A DNA stretch of 64,000 nucleotides, taken from NCBI GenBank assembly GCA_913056345.1, contig CAJXMH010000009.1:41883-105882 (forward strand), read 5' to 3'. This DNA comes from an uncultured Flavobacteriales bacterium (GTDB lineage: Bacteria; Bacteroidota; Bacteroidia; Flavobacteriales_E; Vicingaceae). The notes beneath the pieces are model-generated. The model had not been told where the DNA came from and ran no database searches. It saw nothing but the letters and a program-made list of their open reading frames with translations. Both the position numbers and the translations under genes were made by a program. This document shows, piece by piece, positions 42,885-51,034 of this stretch; the first letter of the stretch is position 1; each line of letters opens with the position of its first letter.

Positions 42885-42892
42885 CAAAAATA
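42885..42892 (-). promoter_or_regulatory. Predicted -7 box for the small membrane protein gene
   Basis: TATTTTTG on the minus strand, exact consensus, 17 bases before the chosen ATG at 42867. It supports the shorter start because the longer frame would begin upstream of the box. Confidence 0.4.
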
Positions 42893-42976
42893 TCAAATAT
42901 CCACCTGTAAATGCAGTTCCCTTTCAATTTTTAGCTTTAACAATCTTAAGTTTAGCATGATTTACATTCTGTTAGG

Positions 42977-43939
42977 ATGAAAAAGAGCAAATTAGTTTCA
43001 ATTTTAGAGTTATCAAGCATTGCGCTCTCGCTTTTTGTGATTGTCTTTAACTTTTTGCAGCTGGATGCCTTTGAGGCTAGCAATTCAAGTAGTTTGCTCT
43101 CCCTGTTTTCTCTTACTGATCAGGCTTTTTTAAGAAGTCTACCAATTCTGTTTTTTTTGTTAGCAGTCTACTTGTTTTCATTTTTATTGCAGCAGGCTAA
43201 ACTGCCTGAACATCAAGCTATCTCTTTTTGGGTTTATCCGCTATTAGGATTATCTCTTGCCTATTGTCCTTTTAAAGAGATTGAATCAAGCATTGCCTTA
43301 CTCTTGATCGTTTTTTCGCTCTTTTATTTATTTCAACTGCACCTTCAACAGCAAGTAAAAAAGCCTTTATTTACTTCTGCTCTCCTTATTTCCTCAGCTA
43401 GCCTGCTCTACGCTCCGCTGATTTGGTTTTTTCCGCTACCAATTTTAAGTCTTCTCTGGATTAGGCCCTTTAAGCTTAAAGAGCATTTATTAGTTTTGGT
43501 AGCTTACAGTCTGCCCTTCTTTTATTTTTATGGCATCAGCTATTTAGTTGATTCGAAAATACCCTCTATTGACTTTGCCTTTAGTCCTGCTTGGGACTTG
43601 GTTTTTACCATAAGTACTCCCCAATTAATTGGTATTTTATTTACCTTATTGTTGGGTCTTCTTGCCTTTCTTAGAACCACTCAGTTAAGCGCGAACTTAG
43701 TGGTTAGAGAACGAGCTCAATTGAGAATCTTGTTTATTTTCTATGGTTTGGCCATGCTACATTTTGCCTTTACGGCTTCTCAACCGTTAGCTATGGGAAT
43801 TATTGTTTTGTGCTCAGCTGCCTTTTATATTTGGCTTTTCAAACAGTTCCAAAAGCAATGGGTCCTTTTGGCATTGATCCTCTTCCTCCAGCTTTATAAT
43901 TTGCTCGCATTGCTTGATGTCTTTTCAGCTTTTGGTTAA
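42977..43939 (+). CDS. Polytopic membrane protein, resembling DUF6427 of Bacteroidota
   Basis: A 320-residue integral membrane protein with about 9-10 hydrophobic helices and very short loops, no enzyme motif visible. The place next to the small membrane gene, purD and purQ is what I recall for the DUF6427 family in Flavobacteriia, so I suggest that family with caution. The Pro/Leu-rich segment WFFPLPILSLLWIRPFKLKEH (read in parts) around residues 150-175 stands out. Function unknown. Confidence 0.65.
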   Translation: MKKSKLVSILELSSIALSLFVIVFNFLQLDAFEASNSSSLLSLFSLTDQAFLRSLPILFFLLAVYLFSFLLQQAKLPEHQAISFWVYPLLGLSLAYCPFKEIESSIALLLIVFSLFYLFQLHLQQQVKKPLFTSALLISSASLLYAPLIWFFPLPILSLLWIRPFKLKEHLLVLVAYSLPFFYFYGISYLVDSKIPSIDFAFSPAWDLVFTISTPQLIGILFTLLLGLLAFLRTTQLSANLVVRERAQLRILFIFYGLAMLHFAFTASQPLAMGIIVLCSAAFYIWLFKQFQKQWVLLALILFLQLYNLLALLDVFSAFG

Positions 43940-43960
43940 CCATTAGCGTCTTGAAATAAT

Positions 43961-43968
43961 TAAATTTG
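43961..43968 (+). promoter_or_regulatory. Predicted -7 box for purQ
   Basis: TAAATTTG, exact consensus, 19 bases before the purQ ATG. A TTTG at 43931-43934 lies 26 bases away, rather too far for a normal -33 element. Confidence 0.4.
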
Positions 43969-43987
43969 CCACCTAAAACATATTCAA

Positions 43988-44683
43988 ATGAAGTTTGGTG
44001 TAATTACTTTTCCGGGGTCTAACTGTGACCAAGATATGATCTACGTGCTCGAAACCATTATGGGTTATGAGGTAGAGCGTTTGTGGCATAAAGACCATAG
44101 TTTGAAGGGAGCCGACTTCATTGTTTTGCCTGGCGGTTTCTCTTATGGGGATTATCTAAGGTCTGGAGCAATCGCCAACTATTCTCCAATCATGAAAGAA
44201 GTAGTAGAGCATGCTAAAAAGGGTGGATATGTTTTGGGAATTTGCAATGGCTTTCAAATACTTTGTGAGTCAAAGCTCTTACCGGGCACTTTACTGCACA
44301 ACAACCATCAAAAATTTGTTTGCAAGAATATTTTTATGAAGGCTAATAACAACACTTCCGCCATTAATGCAGAAGTGCCTACTGACCAAGCGTTAAAAAT
44401 ACCGATTGCTCATGCTGAAGGCCGCTACTTTGCTACCGAAGAAATGCTAAATGAGATGAATGAAAAGGGGCAAATCATTTACCGTTATTGCAATGAAGAA
44501 GGAGAAGTTACTCCCGAGGCAAACCCTAACGGTTCGTTGGAGAATATTGCCGGAGTATGCAATGCGGAAAAGAACGTTTTTGGCATGATGCCTCACCCTG
44601 AAAGAGCTGCTGATCCTGAGCTAGGCAATACAGATGGCCTGAAGATTTTTAAGAGTATGGTACAGCAAGTAGTTAGTGCTTAG
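43988..44683 (+). CDS. purQ: Phosphoribosylformylglycinamidine synthase glutaminase subunit
   Basis: The class I glutamine amidotransferase that supplies ammonia to PurL in purine synthesis, 231 residues. Catalytic Cys86 lies in GICNGFQIL, and the His and Glu partners are in MMPHPERA near residue 210. The N-terminal block (VITFPGSNCDQD) and LPGGFSYGDYLRSG are PurQ signatures. A separate purQ implies a small-type PurL and PurS elsewhere. The stop codon overlaps the convergent nadD stop. Confidence 0.92.
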   Translation: MKFGVITFPGSNCDQDMIYVLETIMGYEVERLWHKDHSLKGADFIVLPGGFSYGDYLRSGAIANYSPIMKEVVEHAKKGGYVLGICNGFQILCESKLLPGTLLHNNHQKFVCKNIFMKANNNTSAINAEVPTDQALKIPIAHAEGRYFATEEMLNEMNEKGQIIYRYCNEEGEVTPEANPNGSLENIAGVCNAEKNVFGMMPHPERAADPELGNTDGLKIFKSMVQQVVSA

Positions 44684-45255
44684 CGATATAAATTCATCTC
44701 CTCCAAATACTTTGCCACTTCTTTTGGCATATAATGGCTCACTTTTTTGCCTTCTGCTATCGCTTTACGAATAAATGAAGAGGAAATCTTCATTACCGGA
44801 GCTTCTACATAATTTACTTTGTAGTGTTGCCGAAGTTCACCTCCCTCATTCGAGTCGAGTCTTGGGTAAACATATAAATCATGGTTTTTCAAAATGACCT
44901 CGTGGTTCTTCCACTTATGAAAGTGATTGAGGTTGTCAGCTCCCATGATGAGCGCAAAATCGTGATCGGTAAACTTTTCTTTTAAATAAACTAAAGTATC
45001 AACCGTGTAATTGGGTTGGGGTAAACCAAATTCAATGTCTGAAGCTTTTAGTCGGTTGTCTTCACCAATAGCAAGTTGCATCAAGTGCAGGCGGTCATAG
45101 TCCTTTAGCATTGACTCCTTTTGCTTGAAAGGATTTTGTGGGGTAACCACCATCCAAATTTGATCCAAGTCAGTAAATTCAACCATGTAATTGGCTATGA
45201 CCATGTGCCCTACATGTACTGGATTATAAGTGCCAAAAAACAAGCCTACTTTCAT
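44680..45255 (-). CDS. nadD: Nicotinate-nucleotide adenylyltransferase
   Basis: Forms deamido-NAD from nicotinate mononucleotide and ATP in the NAD pathway, 191 residues. The nucleotidyltransferase motif GTYNPVHVGH is at residues 8-17, and the later SSSFIRKAI carries the (S/T)xSSTxIR-type element. It is the last gene of the minus-strand operon, separated from gmk by one base, and its stop overlaps that of the convergent purQ. Confidence 0.94.
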   Translation of the reverse strand: MKVGLFFGTYNPVHVGHMVIANYMVEFTDLDQIWMVVTPQNPFKQKESMLKDYDRLHLMQLAIGEDNRLKASDIEFGLPQPNYTVDTLVYLKEKFTDHDFALIMGADNLNHFHKWKNHEVILKNHDLYVYPRLDSNEGGELRQHYKVNYVEAPVMKISSSFIRKAIAEGKKVSHYMPKEVAKYLEEMNLYR

Positions 45256-45256
45256 T

Positions 45257-45829
45257 TTACCGCTTTTGCATAAAGGATTTAACCACTTGCTCCGCTTCTT
45301 GTTTAGCCTTGCTTAAATGGTCATTTAAGATAATATGGTCAAATTGATCTGCAACTAGTAATTCTTCTTTTGCTTTTTCTAGTCTTTTTTCAATTCGATC
45401 TTCTTCATCGGTTCCCCTTCCTCTCAGTCTCTTTTCAAGCGTAGGCAGGTCTGGTGGCATCACAAAAATGGCCAATGCCTGTTCGTTGAAGTATTTTTTT
45501 AGATTCAAACCACCTACAACATCCACATCGAAGATCACCGTTTTACCAGCTTTCCAAATACGATCTATTTCAGCTTTTAAAGTACCATAAAAATGATCTT
45601 GATAGACTTCTTCCCATTCTACAAAAGCATCTGCTTGAATGCGTTTTTTAAACTCCTCTATACTCAAAAAATAGTAATCTTTCCCATCTTTCTCTTCACC
45701 TCGCGGAGCTCTTGTACAAGCTGATATGGAAAAAGCTAAACCCAGCTCTTGACTTAACAAGTGTTTCACTAAAGTGGTCTTGCCTGAGCCTGAAGGAGCC
45801 GAAAAAATGATTGCTTTTCCGTCTACCAT
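45257..45829 (-). CDS. gmk: Guanylate kinase
   Basis: Phosphorylates GMP to GDP, 190 residues. The P-loop is APSGSGKTTL at about 11-20; SACTRAPRGEEKDGKDYYF is the GMP-binding region; FDVDVVGG and IFVMPPD follow. The first ATG overlaps the yicC stop by 7 bases, as expected for coupled genes. The yicC-gmk order is conserved in many bacteria. Confidence 0.95.
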   Translation of the reverse strand: MVDGKAIIFSAPSGSGKTTLVKHLLSQELGLAFSISACTRAPRGEEKDGKDYYFLSIEEFKKRIQADAFVEWEEVYQDHFYGTLKAEIDRIWKAGKTVIFDVDVVGGLNLKKYFNEQALAIFVMPPDLPTLEKRLRGRGTDEEDRIEKRLEKAKEELLVADQFDHIILNDHLSKAKQEAEQVVKSFMQKR

Positions 45830-46695
45830 ACGTTTAATACTTGTTCTTTGATTTTTTCTAAGGCATCTTTCATTTGCACCACTAATCGCTGCATTTCTGC
45901 ATGATTCGCTTTTGAGCCTAGGGTGTTGATCTCTCTGCCAATTTCTTGTCCGATAAAGCCTAGTTTGCGGCCTTGGCCTGCTTTACCTTGAAGCACTTCA
46001 GTGAAGTAATTGCAGTGGGCTTTAAGACGCACTTTTTCTTCTGAAATGTCATATTTTTCAAGGTAATAGATCAGCTCTTGCTCAAAGCGATCTTGGTCGA
46101 TCTTTTCTTTTTGTTCTGCCTCTTCTAGGTTCTTCTTGATCCGTTCTTTTACAATTTCAATTCTTTCTGGCTCATATTGCAAAGCCTCATCGAGCAGCCT
46201 TAAAATTTGTTGAATATGCTGGCTTAGATCCGCACTTAGGCTTTCACCTTCTTTAAGTCGAAAATTCACCAACTCTTCTATGGCTTGATCTAAACAAGTA
46301 CTAACTTTTTCCCAATCTTCTTCAGATAAAGTGGACTCTGTTGCTTCAATTACCTCAGGTAGTTTACTAACCATAGCGAGTAGATCTGATTCAGGCTCAT
46401 CGAGCTCTTCGCCAAGATTTTTAAGATCATGGTAATAACGTTTGAATACTTCTTCGTTGATCTTGTAAGCCGTAGCACCCTCTTTTTGATCAATGCTGAG
46501 TTGCATCTCAATTTTACCTCTACCTAAGCTATCGCTCACGGTTTTTCTAAAGTGCAACTCTTTGTCTCTAAAGTCGTTTGGCAATTTAAGGTAAACATCA
46601 GAATGTTTGCTGTTTAACGATTTGATCTGAATGGTGATTTTTTGTTCTGATAGTTCTTTCTCGGCCTTTCCAAAGCCAGTCATTGATTGTAGCAT
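45823..46695 (-). CDS. YicC/YloC-family endoribonuclease-like protein
   Basis: A 290-residue protein. The N-terminus MLQSMTGFGKAEKE is the family signature, and the C-terminal block (KAGQGRKLGFIGQEIGREINTLGSKAN, read in parts) is the conserved DUF1732 segment. Members from E. coli and Bacillus have been described as endoribonucleases. A large Glu-rich helical region lies in the middle. It is followed by gmk with a 7-base overlap. Confidence 0.93.
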   Translation of the reverse strand: MLQSMTGFGKAEKELSEQKITIQIKSLNSKHSDVYLKLPNDFRDKELHFRKTVSDSLGRGKIEMQLSIDQKEGATAYKINEEVFKRYYHDLKNLGEELDEPESDLLAMVSKLPEVIEATESTLSEEDWEKVSTCLDQAIEELVNFRLKEGESLSADLSQHIQQILRLLDEALQYEPERIEIVKERIKKNLEEAEQKEKIDQDRFEQELIYYLEKYDISEEKVRLKAHCNYFTEVLQGKAGQGRKLGFIGQEIGREINTLGSKANHAEMQRLVVQMKDALEKIKEQVLNVW

Positions 46696-46717
46696 ACCTT
46701 AAATTTGAGCGGTAAAA

Positions 46718-47623
46718 TTAGTCATTTGCCTTTGGTCTAGTCTTTCTGATACTCACCAAGTAAACACCGCTAAAGATAAAAATTGCAGAAACGATTTTGA
46801 CAAGGTCAAGGGAGTCTTGTTGATATAGGAGGGCTACAATGGTGGCAATAAGCGGTTGTGAATAGATGTAGGTGCTAACCACCGAGGGGTTTAGTTGCTT
46901 AAGTCCGTAAATGTTAAATAGATAGGCTAAAAAAGTGGTACAAACTACTACAAATAGAAAAGCAGCCCAGATACTTGCTGAAAAGCTTTGCCATTCAATG
47001 GTTTGAAACTGATTGAAGCCAAAAGGAAAGACGATCATAAAACCAAAAAGAAAAACCCATTTAATCACGGTAGTTGCCTCATAACGTTGCATCAAGGGTT
47101 TTACCAGAACAAGGTAAATAGCGTACGAACTAGCATTTAGAAAGATAAATAGGTCGCCCATAAAACTGGACGAATCGATACTAAGCTCATTGCCGTGTAA
47201 GATCAAGCCAACAGCCCCGGCAAGACCTAAAAAAATTCCTCCAACTTTTACAGAAGTGATACGCTCCTTTAATATGATTGATGACATGATCAAAACCAAG
47301 ATTGGATTGGAGGTCATGATGATAGCCGCATTAATCGGACTTGTAAGATTTAAGCCGTAGAAAAACATTAATTGATTCCCTGCTACCCCAAATAGTCCGC
47401 AGACAAATAGTTTTAATAAATCTTTCGATGCCACTTTCTCTTTTTTAGCAAAAAGAGCAAAAAACCAAAATAGCCCAAGTGCACCTAGCACGCGGCAGAA
47501 AATAAAACCGAAAGGTGAAATATAATCAGGCATCAGCTCTTTTGCCACAGAGTAGTTGATGCCGTAGATGATATTAGCCCCGAGCAGAGCTAGGTGAGCC
47601 AAGAATAACTTACTTGCTTTCAA
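46718..47623 (-). CDS. EamA/DMT-superfamily membrane transporter
   Basis: A 301-residue inner-membrane protein with ten predicted helices arranged as two EamA repeats. The first repeat starts with LLGANIIYGINYSVAKEL, and the second with DLFIFLNASSYAIYLVLVKPL. Substrates of this superfamily are metabolites or drugs and cannot be read from sequence. It overlaps the upstream ArsC-like gene by 4 bases and is 22 bases before yicC. Confidence 0.87.
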   Translation of the reverse strand: MKASKLFLAHLALLGANIIYGINYSVAKELMPDYISPFGFIFCRVLGALGLFWFFALFAKKEKVASKDLLKLFVCGLFGVAGNQLMFFYGLNLTSPINAAIIMTSNPILVLIMSSIILKERITSVKVGGIFLGLAGAVGLILHGNELSIDSSSFMGDLFIFLNASSYAIYLVLVKPLMQRYEATTVIKWVFLFGFMIVFPFGFNQFQTIEWQSFSASIWAAFLFVVVCTTFLAYLFNIYGLKQLNPSVVSTYIYSQPLIATIVALLYQQDSLDLVKIVSAIFIFSGVYLVSIRKTRPKAND

Positions 47624-47973
47624 GAATTAAAGTGTTGCTTAAGTTGCTCTACAGTTTTTTTGGAAGAACCAATGAAGATCTGTTCTTGATCCACAATAAC
47701 TGGACGTTTTAAAAAGGTATACTCTTCCAGAATTAAGTCACGGTAATCTGTTTCACTTAGCTTTTTGTCTTTTAGTCCCATGCTTTTATACTTCATCGCT
47801 CTTCTACTAAAAAGTGCTTCGTAGCTGCCCGAAAGCGCTTGCATTGCTTCTAAGTCTTCAGGGCTAATTTTATTAGTTTTGATGTCTTGAAGTTTTACAG
47901 AGGAAGGTAGGTTAACTTCTTCAAGAATGCGTTTGCAAGTAGAACAAGTAGAAAGGTAAAATGCTTTTTTCAT
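47620..47973 (-). CDS. ArsC/Spx-family thioredoxin-fold protein
   Basis: A 117-residue protein with the CSTC motif at residues 10-13 (CxxC) in the first loop of a thioredoxin-like fold, followed by LQDIKTNKIS and the C-terminal LKRPVIVDQEQIFIG, where the RP dipeptide is the usual ArsC/Spx cis-proline region. Members include arsenate reductases and Spx-like regulators. No arsenic genes are nearby, so arsenate reduction is not supported. It is the first gene of the operon ending with nadD and has a good promoter at 47997-48030. Confidence 0.8.
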   Translation of the reverse strand: MKKAFYLSTCSTCKRILEEVNLPSSVKLQDIKTNKISPEDLEAMQALSGSYEALFSRRAMKYKSMGLKDKKLSETDYRDLILEEYTFLKRPVIVDQEQIFIGSSKKTVEQLKQHFNS

Positions 47974-47996
47974 AGTAAGTAATATTTATTAGCACG

Positions 47997-48030
47997 CAAA
48001 AGTAGCAGAGATCAAGGGTCGAATGTCAAA
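47997..48030 (-). promoter_or_regulatory. Predicted promoter of the ArsC-like/EamA/yicC/gmk/nadD operon
   Basis: On the minus strand: TTTG (48027-48030), 22 bases of spacer and TACTTTTG (47997-48004). Both elements match the consensus and the spacing is normal. The -33 element lies inside the start of the divergent gene at 48023. The leader to the ATG at 47973 would be about 20 bases. Confidence 0.65.
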
Positions 48031-49090
48031 AACTCCCAAAGCACTTAAACTTTTTTCTCCTGGTAGAATAGCCATTACAATCGTAATTGGACTGTCTGTT
48101 GCCTCCTATCTTCTTATTAAAGACTTTGATCGTGAAGCTTTTGCTAATCTCCAATGGTCATGGCAATCATCATTATGGCTTTTTGTTGCAGTTTTAATGA
48201 TGGCAACTCGTGATTTGGCTTATATGTACCGCATTCGAGTGTTAACAGATTACCAGATCAATTGGCGCAATAGTTTTGATACCATTATGCTTTGGGAATT
48301 CGCTTCTGCCATTAGCCCTTCCATTGTTGGAGGTTCAGGAGTGGCCATCTACATTGTAAACAAAGAAGGGGTTAAAATTGGCCGAAGCACAGCAGTGGTT
48401 ATGACTTCTGCACTACTTGATGAGTTGTTTTACATCATTACTGTGCCGGTTGTTGTGCTAATTGTGGGTTATACGAGCATATTTGATATAGATTTACCTA
48501 CCGAAGCGCTGCAAGGTGCATTGGGGAAATATGGCTTACAAGGTGTTTTTGTAGCAGGTTACTTATTTATTGTGCTGCTTACTTCTGCCATTACCTTTGC
48601 TATCTTTTTTAAGCCTAGAACTTTTAAATGGATCTTACTGCAAGTCTTTCGCCTTCCATTTTTAAGAAAGTGGAGACATGATGCAGGCGCTACAGGCGAT
48701 GACATTATGATTACTTCAAAAGAACTCAAAGGGAAGCCTTTCGTTTTTTGGTTTCGGGCCTTTGGTGCTACTTTTCTTTCTTGGACGGCTCGCTTTTGGG
48801 TAGTTAATTTCTTGATCATGGCCTTTGTAAGTCTAAATGTACACGAGCACCTTATGGTCTATGCCCGCCAGCTTGTAATGTGGGTTATTATGTTGATCAG
48901 TCCAACACCAGGTAGCTCAGGGGTGGCAGAACTTGCTTTTTCAAGTTTTTTGGCGGCCTTTATTCCTTTGGGTTTTACCGGAGCTTTGGTGGCATTATGG
49001 CGTTTGGTGAGTTATTATCCCTATTTATTTATTGGTGCGGTGATCTTACCAAAATGGATTAGGCGAACCCACATCTCTAAAGACGAATAG
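48023..49090 (+). CDS. YbhN/UPF0104-like integral membrane protein (flippase-like domain)
   Basis: A 355-residue membrane protein with about 8 helices, of the lysylphosphatidylglycerol-synthetase transmembrane (LPG_synthase_TM) superfamily. Typical segments are WEFASAISPSIVGGSGVAIY and MLISPTPGSSGVAELAFSSF, the GG-SG-A and P-x-P-G-x-x-G patterns of this group. The catalytic C-terminal domain of true MprF enzymes is absent. The role is uncertain; related proteins are linked to lipid handling. It shares its start region with the divergent operon promoter. Confidence 0.83.
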   Translation: MSKTPKALKLFSPGRIAITIVIGLSVASYLLIKDFDREAFANLQWSWQSSLWLFVAVLMMATRDLAYMYRIRVLTDYQINWRNSFDTIMLWEFASAISPSIVGGSGVAIYIVNKEGVKIGRSTAVVMTSALLDELFYIITVPVVVLIVGYTSIFDIDLPTEALQGALGKYGLQGVFVAGYLFIVLLTSAITFAIFFKPRTFKWILLQVFRLPFLRKWRHDAGATGDDIMITSKELKGKPFVFWFRAFGATFLSWTARFWVVNFLIMAFVSLNVHEHLMVYARQLVMWVIMLISPTPGSSGVAELAFSSFLAAFIPLGFTGALVALWRLVSYYPYLFIGAVILPKWIRRTHISKDE

Positions 49091-49144
49091 ACCTCTTTTT
49101 TGCTTTGCTTAATTTAGAGCGCCTAACGAAAGAGGAATAATATT

Positions 49145-50293
49145 TTGGAAAAAGAACAAGGCTTTGGGACCAAAGCTATTCACGCAGGGCAGGCCGCCGA
49201 TCCGGCAACTTCAGCTATTATGACACCCATTTATCAAACCAGTACTTACGTGCATGAATATCCAGGCAAGCATAAAGGCTATGAGTACTCACGTTCAGAA
49301 AATCCTACACGGCTAGCCTTAGAACAAAATATTGCGGCTCTTGAATGTGCTGAAAAAGCGCTTTGTTTTTCAAGTGGAATGGCTGCGGTAGATTCAGTTT
49401 TAAAGCTATTAGAACCAGGTGATGAGGTAATTGCTTCAGCCGATTTGTATGGAGGAACTTATCGGCTGTTTAAACAGCAATATGAGCGCTATAAGATCAG
49501 CTTTAAATTTGTTGACCTTTCTGATGTTGACCTGCTTAGATCCGCTATTAGCAAACAAACCAAGCTGATTTGGATTGAAACACCTTCCAATCCCTTGCTT
49601 AAAATCTCAGACATAGCTGCTATCGCTGACCTTGTAAATTCGCGCAACATATTGTTGGCGGCAGACAATACTTTTGCTTCTCCCTATCTACAGAATCCAT
49701 TAGTAGAGGGAGCAGATATTGTGATGCATTCAGTAAGCAAATACCTAGGAGGACACTCTGATGTGATTATGGGTGCTTTAGCCACCAAAAGTGAATCGTT
49801 GGCAAAGCAACTCTATTCTATTCAAAACAACAGTGGAGCTATCCCCGGACCACAAGATTGTTATTTGGTTTTACGTGGAATCAAGACCTTGCACCTAAGA
49901 ATGGAAAGACACTGCGCTAATGCTGAAAGTATCGCTAAGTTTCTCAAACAACACCCACAGGTTGAGGCAGTCTATTGGCCTGGTTTTGTGGAAGATGATG
50001 GGCATGAGATTGCTAAAAGACAAATGCGTGCTTTCGGTGGAATGGTATCTTTTCAACTAAGAAATGCCTCTCAAAAGGAAACATTCGACTTTATGTCTAA
50101 GCTCAGGCTTTTTACCATCGCTCAGTCTCTAGGTGGCGTAGAGTCTCTTTGTGCACACCCTGCTAGCATGTCTCACGCCTCAGTGCCTAAAGAAGAACGT
50201 GAGCGTCAAGGAATAAAGGACCAACTGATTCGCCTGAGTGTTGGAGTTGAAGATATTGATGACTTAATTCAAGACCTAGAACAAGCGTTCTAA
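49145..50293 (+). CDS. Trans-sulfuration PLP enzyme (cystathionine gamma-synthase/gamma-lyase family)
   Basis: A 382-residue PLP enzyme of Cys/Met metabolism. The PLP lysine is K199 in MHSVSKYLGGHSDVIMG; YSRSENPTR (48-56) binds phosphate; SSGMAAV and ADNTFASPYLQNP are further family motifs. Gamma-synthase, gamma-lyase and methionine gamma-lyase cannot be separated by eye. The start is TTG at 49145, and the family N-terminus (GFGTKAIHAGQ) begins just after it. The SDR gene follows after 18 bases. Confidence 0.92.
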   Translation: MEKEQGFGTKAIHAGQAADPATSAIMTPIYQTSTYVHEYPGKHKGYEYSRSENPTRLALEQNIAALECAEKALCFSSGMAAVDSVLKLLEPGDEVIASADLYGGTYRLFKQQYERYKISFKFVDLSDVDLLRSAISKQTKLIWIETPSNPLLKISDIAAIADLVNSRNILLAADNTFASPYLQNPLVEGADIVMHSVSKYLGGHSDVIMGALATKSESLAKQLYSIQNNSGAIPGPQDCYLVLRGIKTLHLRMERHCANAESIAKFLKQHPQVEAVYWPGFVEDDGHEIAKRQMRAFGGMVSFQLRNASQKETFDFMSKLRLFTIAQSLGGVESLCAHPASMSHASVPKEERERQGIKDQLIRLSVGVEDIDDLIQDLEQAF

Positions 50294-50311
50294 ATAAAGC
50301 TAGAAATAAAA

Positions 50312-51028
50312 ATGAAGCAAGTATATATAACGGGAGCGAGCAAAGGCCTGGGTAAAGCCTTGGCTCAAGCCTATTTGGAAAATGGAGACGTCGTGCATGG
50401 GCTTAGTCGAACTAACTCTATAGAGTCACCGGGCTACACTCATCATGAAATTGATTTGACTGAAATCTCGACTTGCGAACAATTTACCTTCGATCTACAT
50501 CCAGATGCTGTGGCCTACATATTGATTAATAATGCAGGGACTTTAGGCGAGGTAAAGCATATTGGCTCATGGACAGCCAAAGAGATGCAGTCAGTTTTTG
50601 AGCTTAATGTAATGGCCCCGATTTTATTAACCCAACAGTTTTTCAAAGCCAAATCGGATCAAACCAAAATGAAGTATGTTTTGCACATTGGTTCCGGTGC
50701 AGGAGAAAAACCTACTGACGGTTGGATGCAATATTGCGCTTCCAAATCTGCTTTGCACATGGCTTCTCGTGTTATGGAAGAGGAGCTGAAGCTCGCTAAT
50801 GCGAATAACTTTGTGCAAAGGGTTATATCACCAGGCGTTATTGACACCCCAATGCAAGCTGAGATCAGAAAAGCAGACGAGCAACACTTTAGCCATTTAG
50901 AACGTTTTAAAGGATACAAAGAGACAAATAGCTTAAAGCAAGCGGATCAAACAGCGCATAAAATAATCCGTAACTTTAGCAAATTATTTGCTTCAACTGA
51001 AGTAATACAAGAATTAAGAAACTATTAA
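50312..51028 (+). CDS. Short-chain dehydrogenase/reductase
   Basis: A classical SDR of 238 residues. The cofactor motif is TGASKGLG at 7-14; NNAG is at 73-76; the catalytic Ser128, Tyr141 and Lys145 are in place (IGSGAGEKP and YCASK). The Arg after the second strand (LSRTNS) suggests NADPH. The overall pattern is close to sepiapterin-reductase-like or benzil-reductase-like SDRs. The substrate is unknown. It lies 18 bases after the trans-sulfuration gene and 6 bases before the M43 protease gene. Confidence 0.88.
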   Translation: MKQVYITGASKGLGKALAQAYLENGDVVHGLSRTNSIESPGYTHHEIDLTEISTCEQFTFDLHPDAVAYILINNAGTLGEVKHIGSWTAKEMQSVFELNVMAPILLTQQFFKAKSDQTKMKYVLHIGSGAGEKPTDGWMQYCASKSALHMASRVMEEELKLANANNFVQRVISPGVIDTPMQAEIRKADEQHFSHLERFKGYKETNSLKQADQTAHKIIRNFSKLFASTEVIQELRNY

Positions 51029-51034
51029 TAGACT

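Noticed and set aside
42868..42927. Longer start for the small membrane protein
   Set aside because: The longer frame begins upstream of the -7 box and adds a segment without family resemblance.
47620..47973. Arsenate resistance gene
   Set aside because: The CxxC and fold fit ArsC or Spx equally, and no arsenite pump or ArsR regulator lies nearby.
49092..49135. Inverted repeat CCTCTTT/AAAGAGG before the trans-sulfuration gene
   Set aside because: Only 7-base arms with a 30-base loop; not convincing as a terminator or riboswitch.
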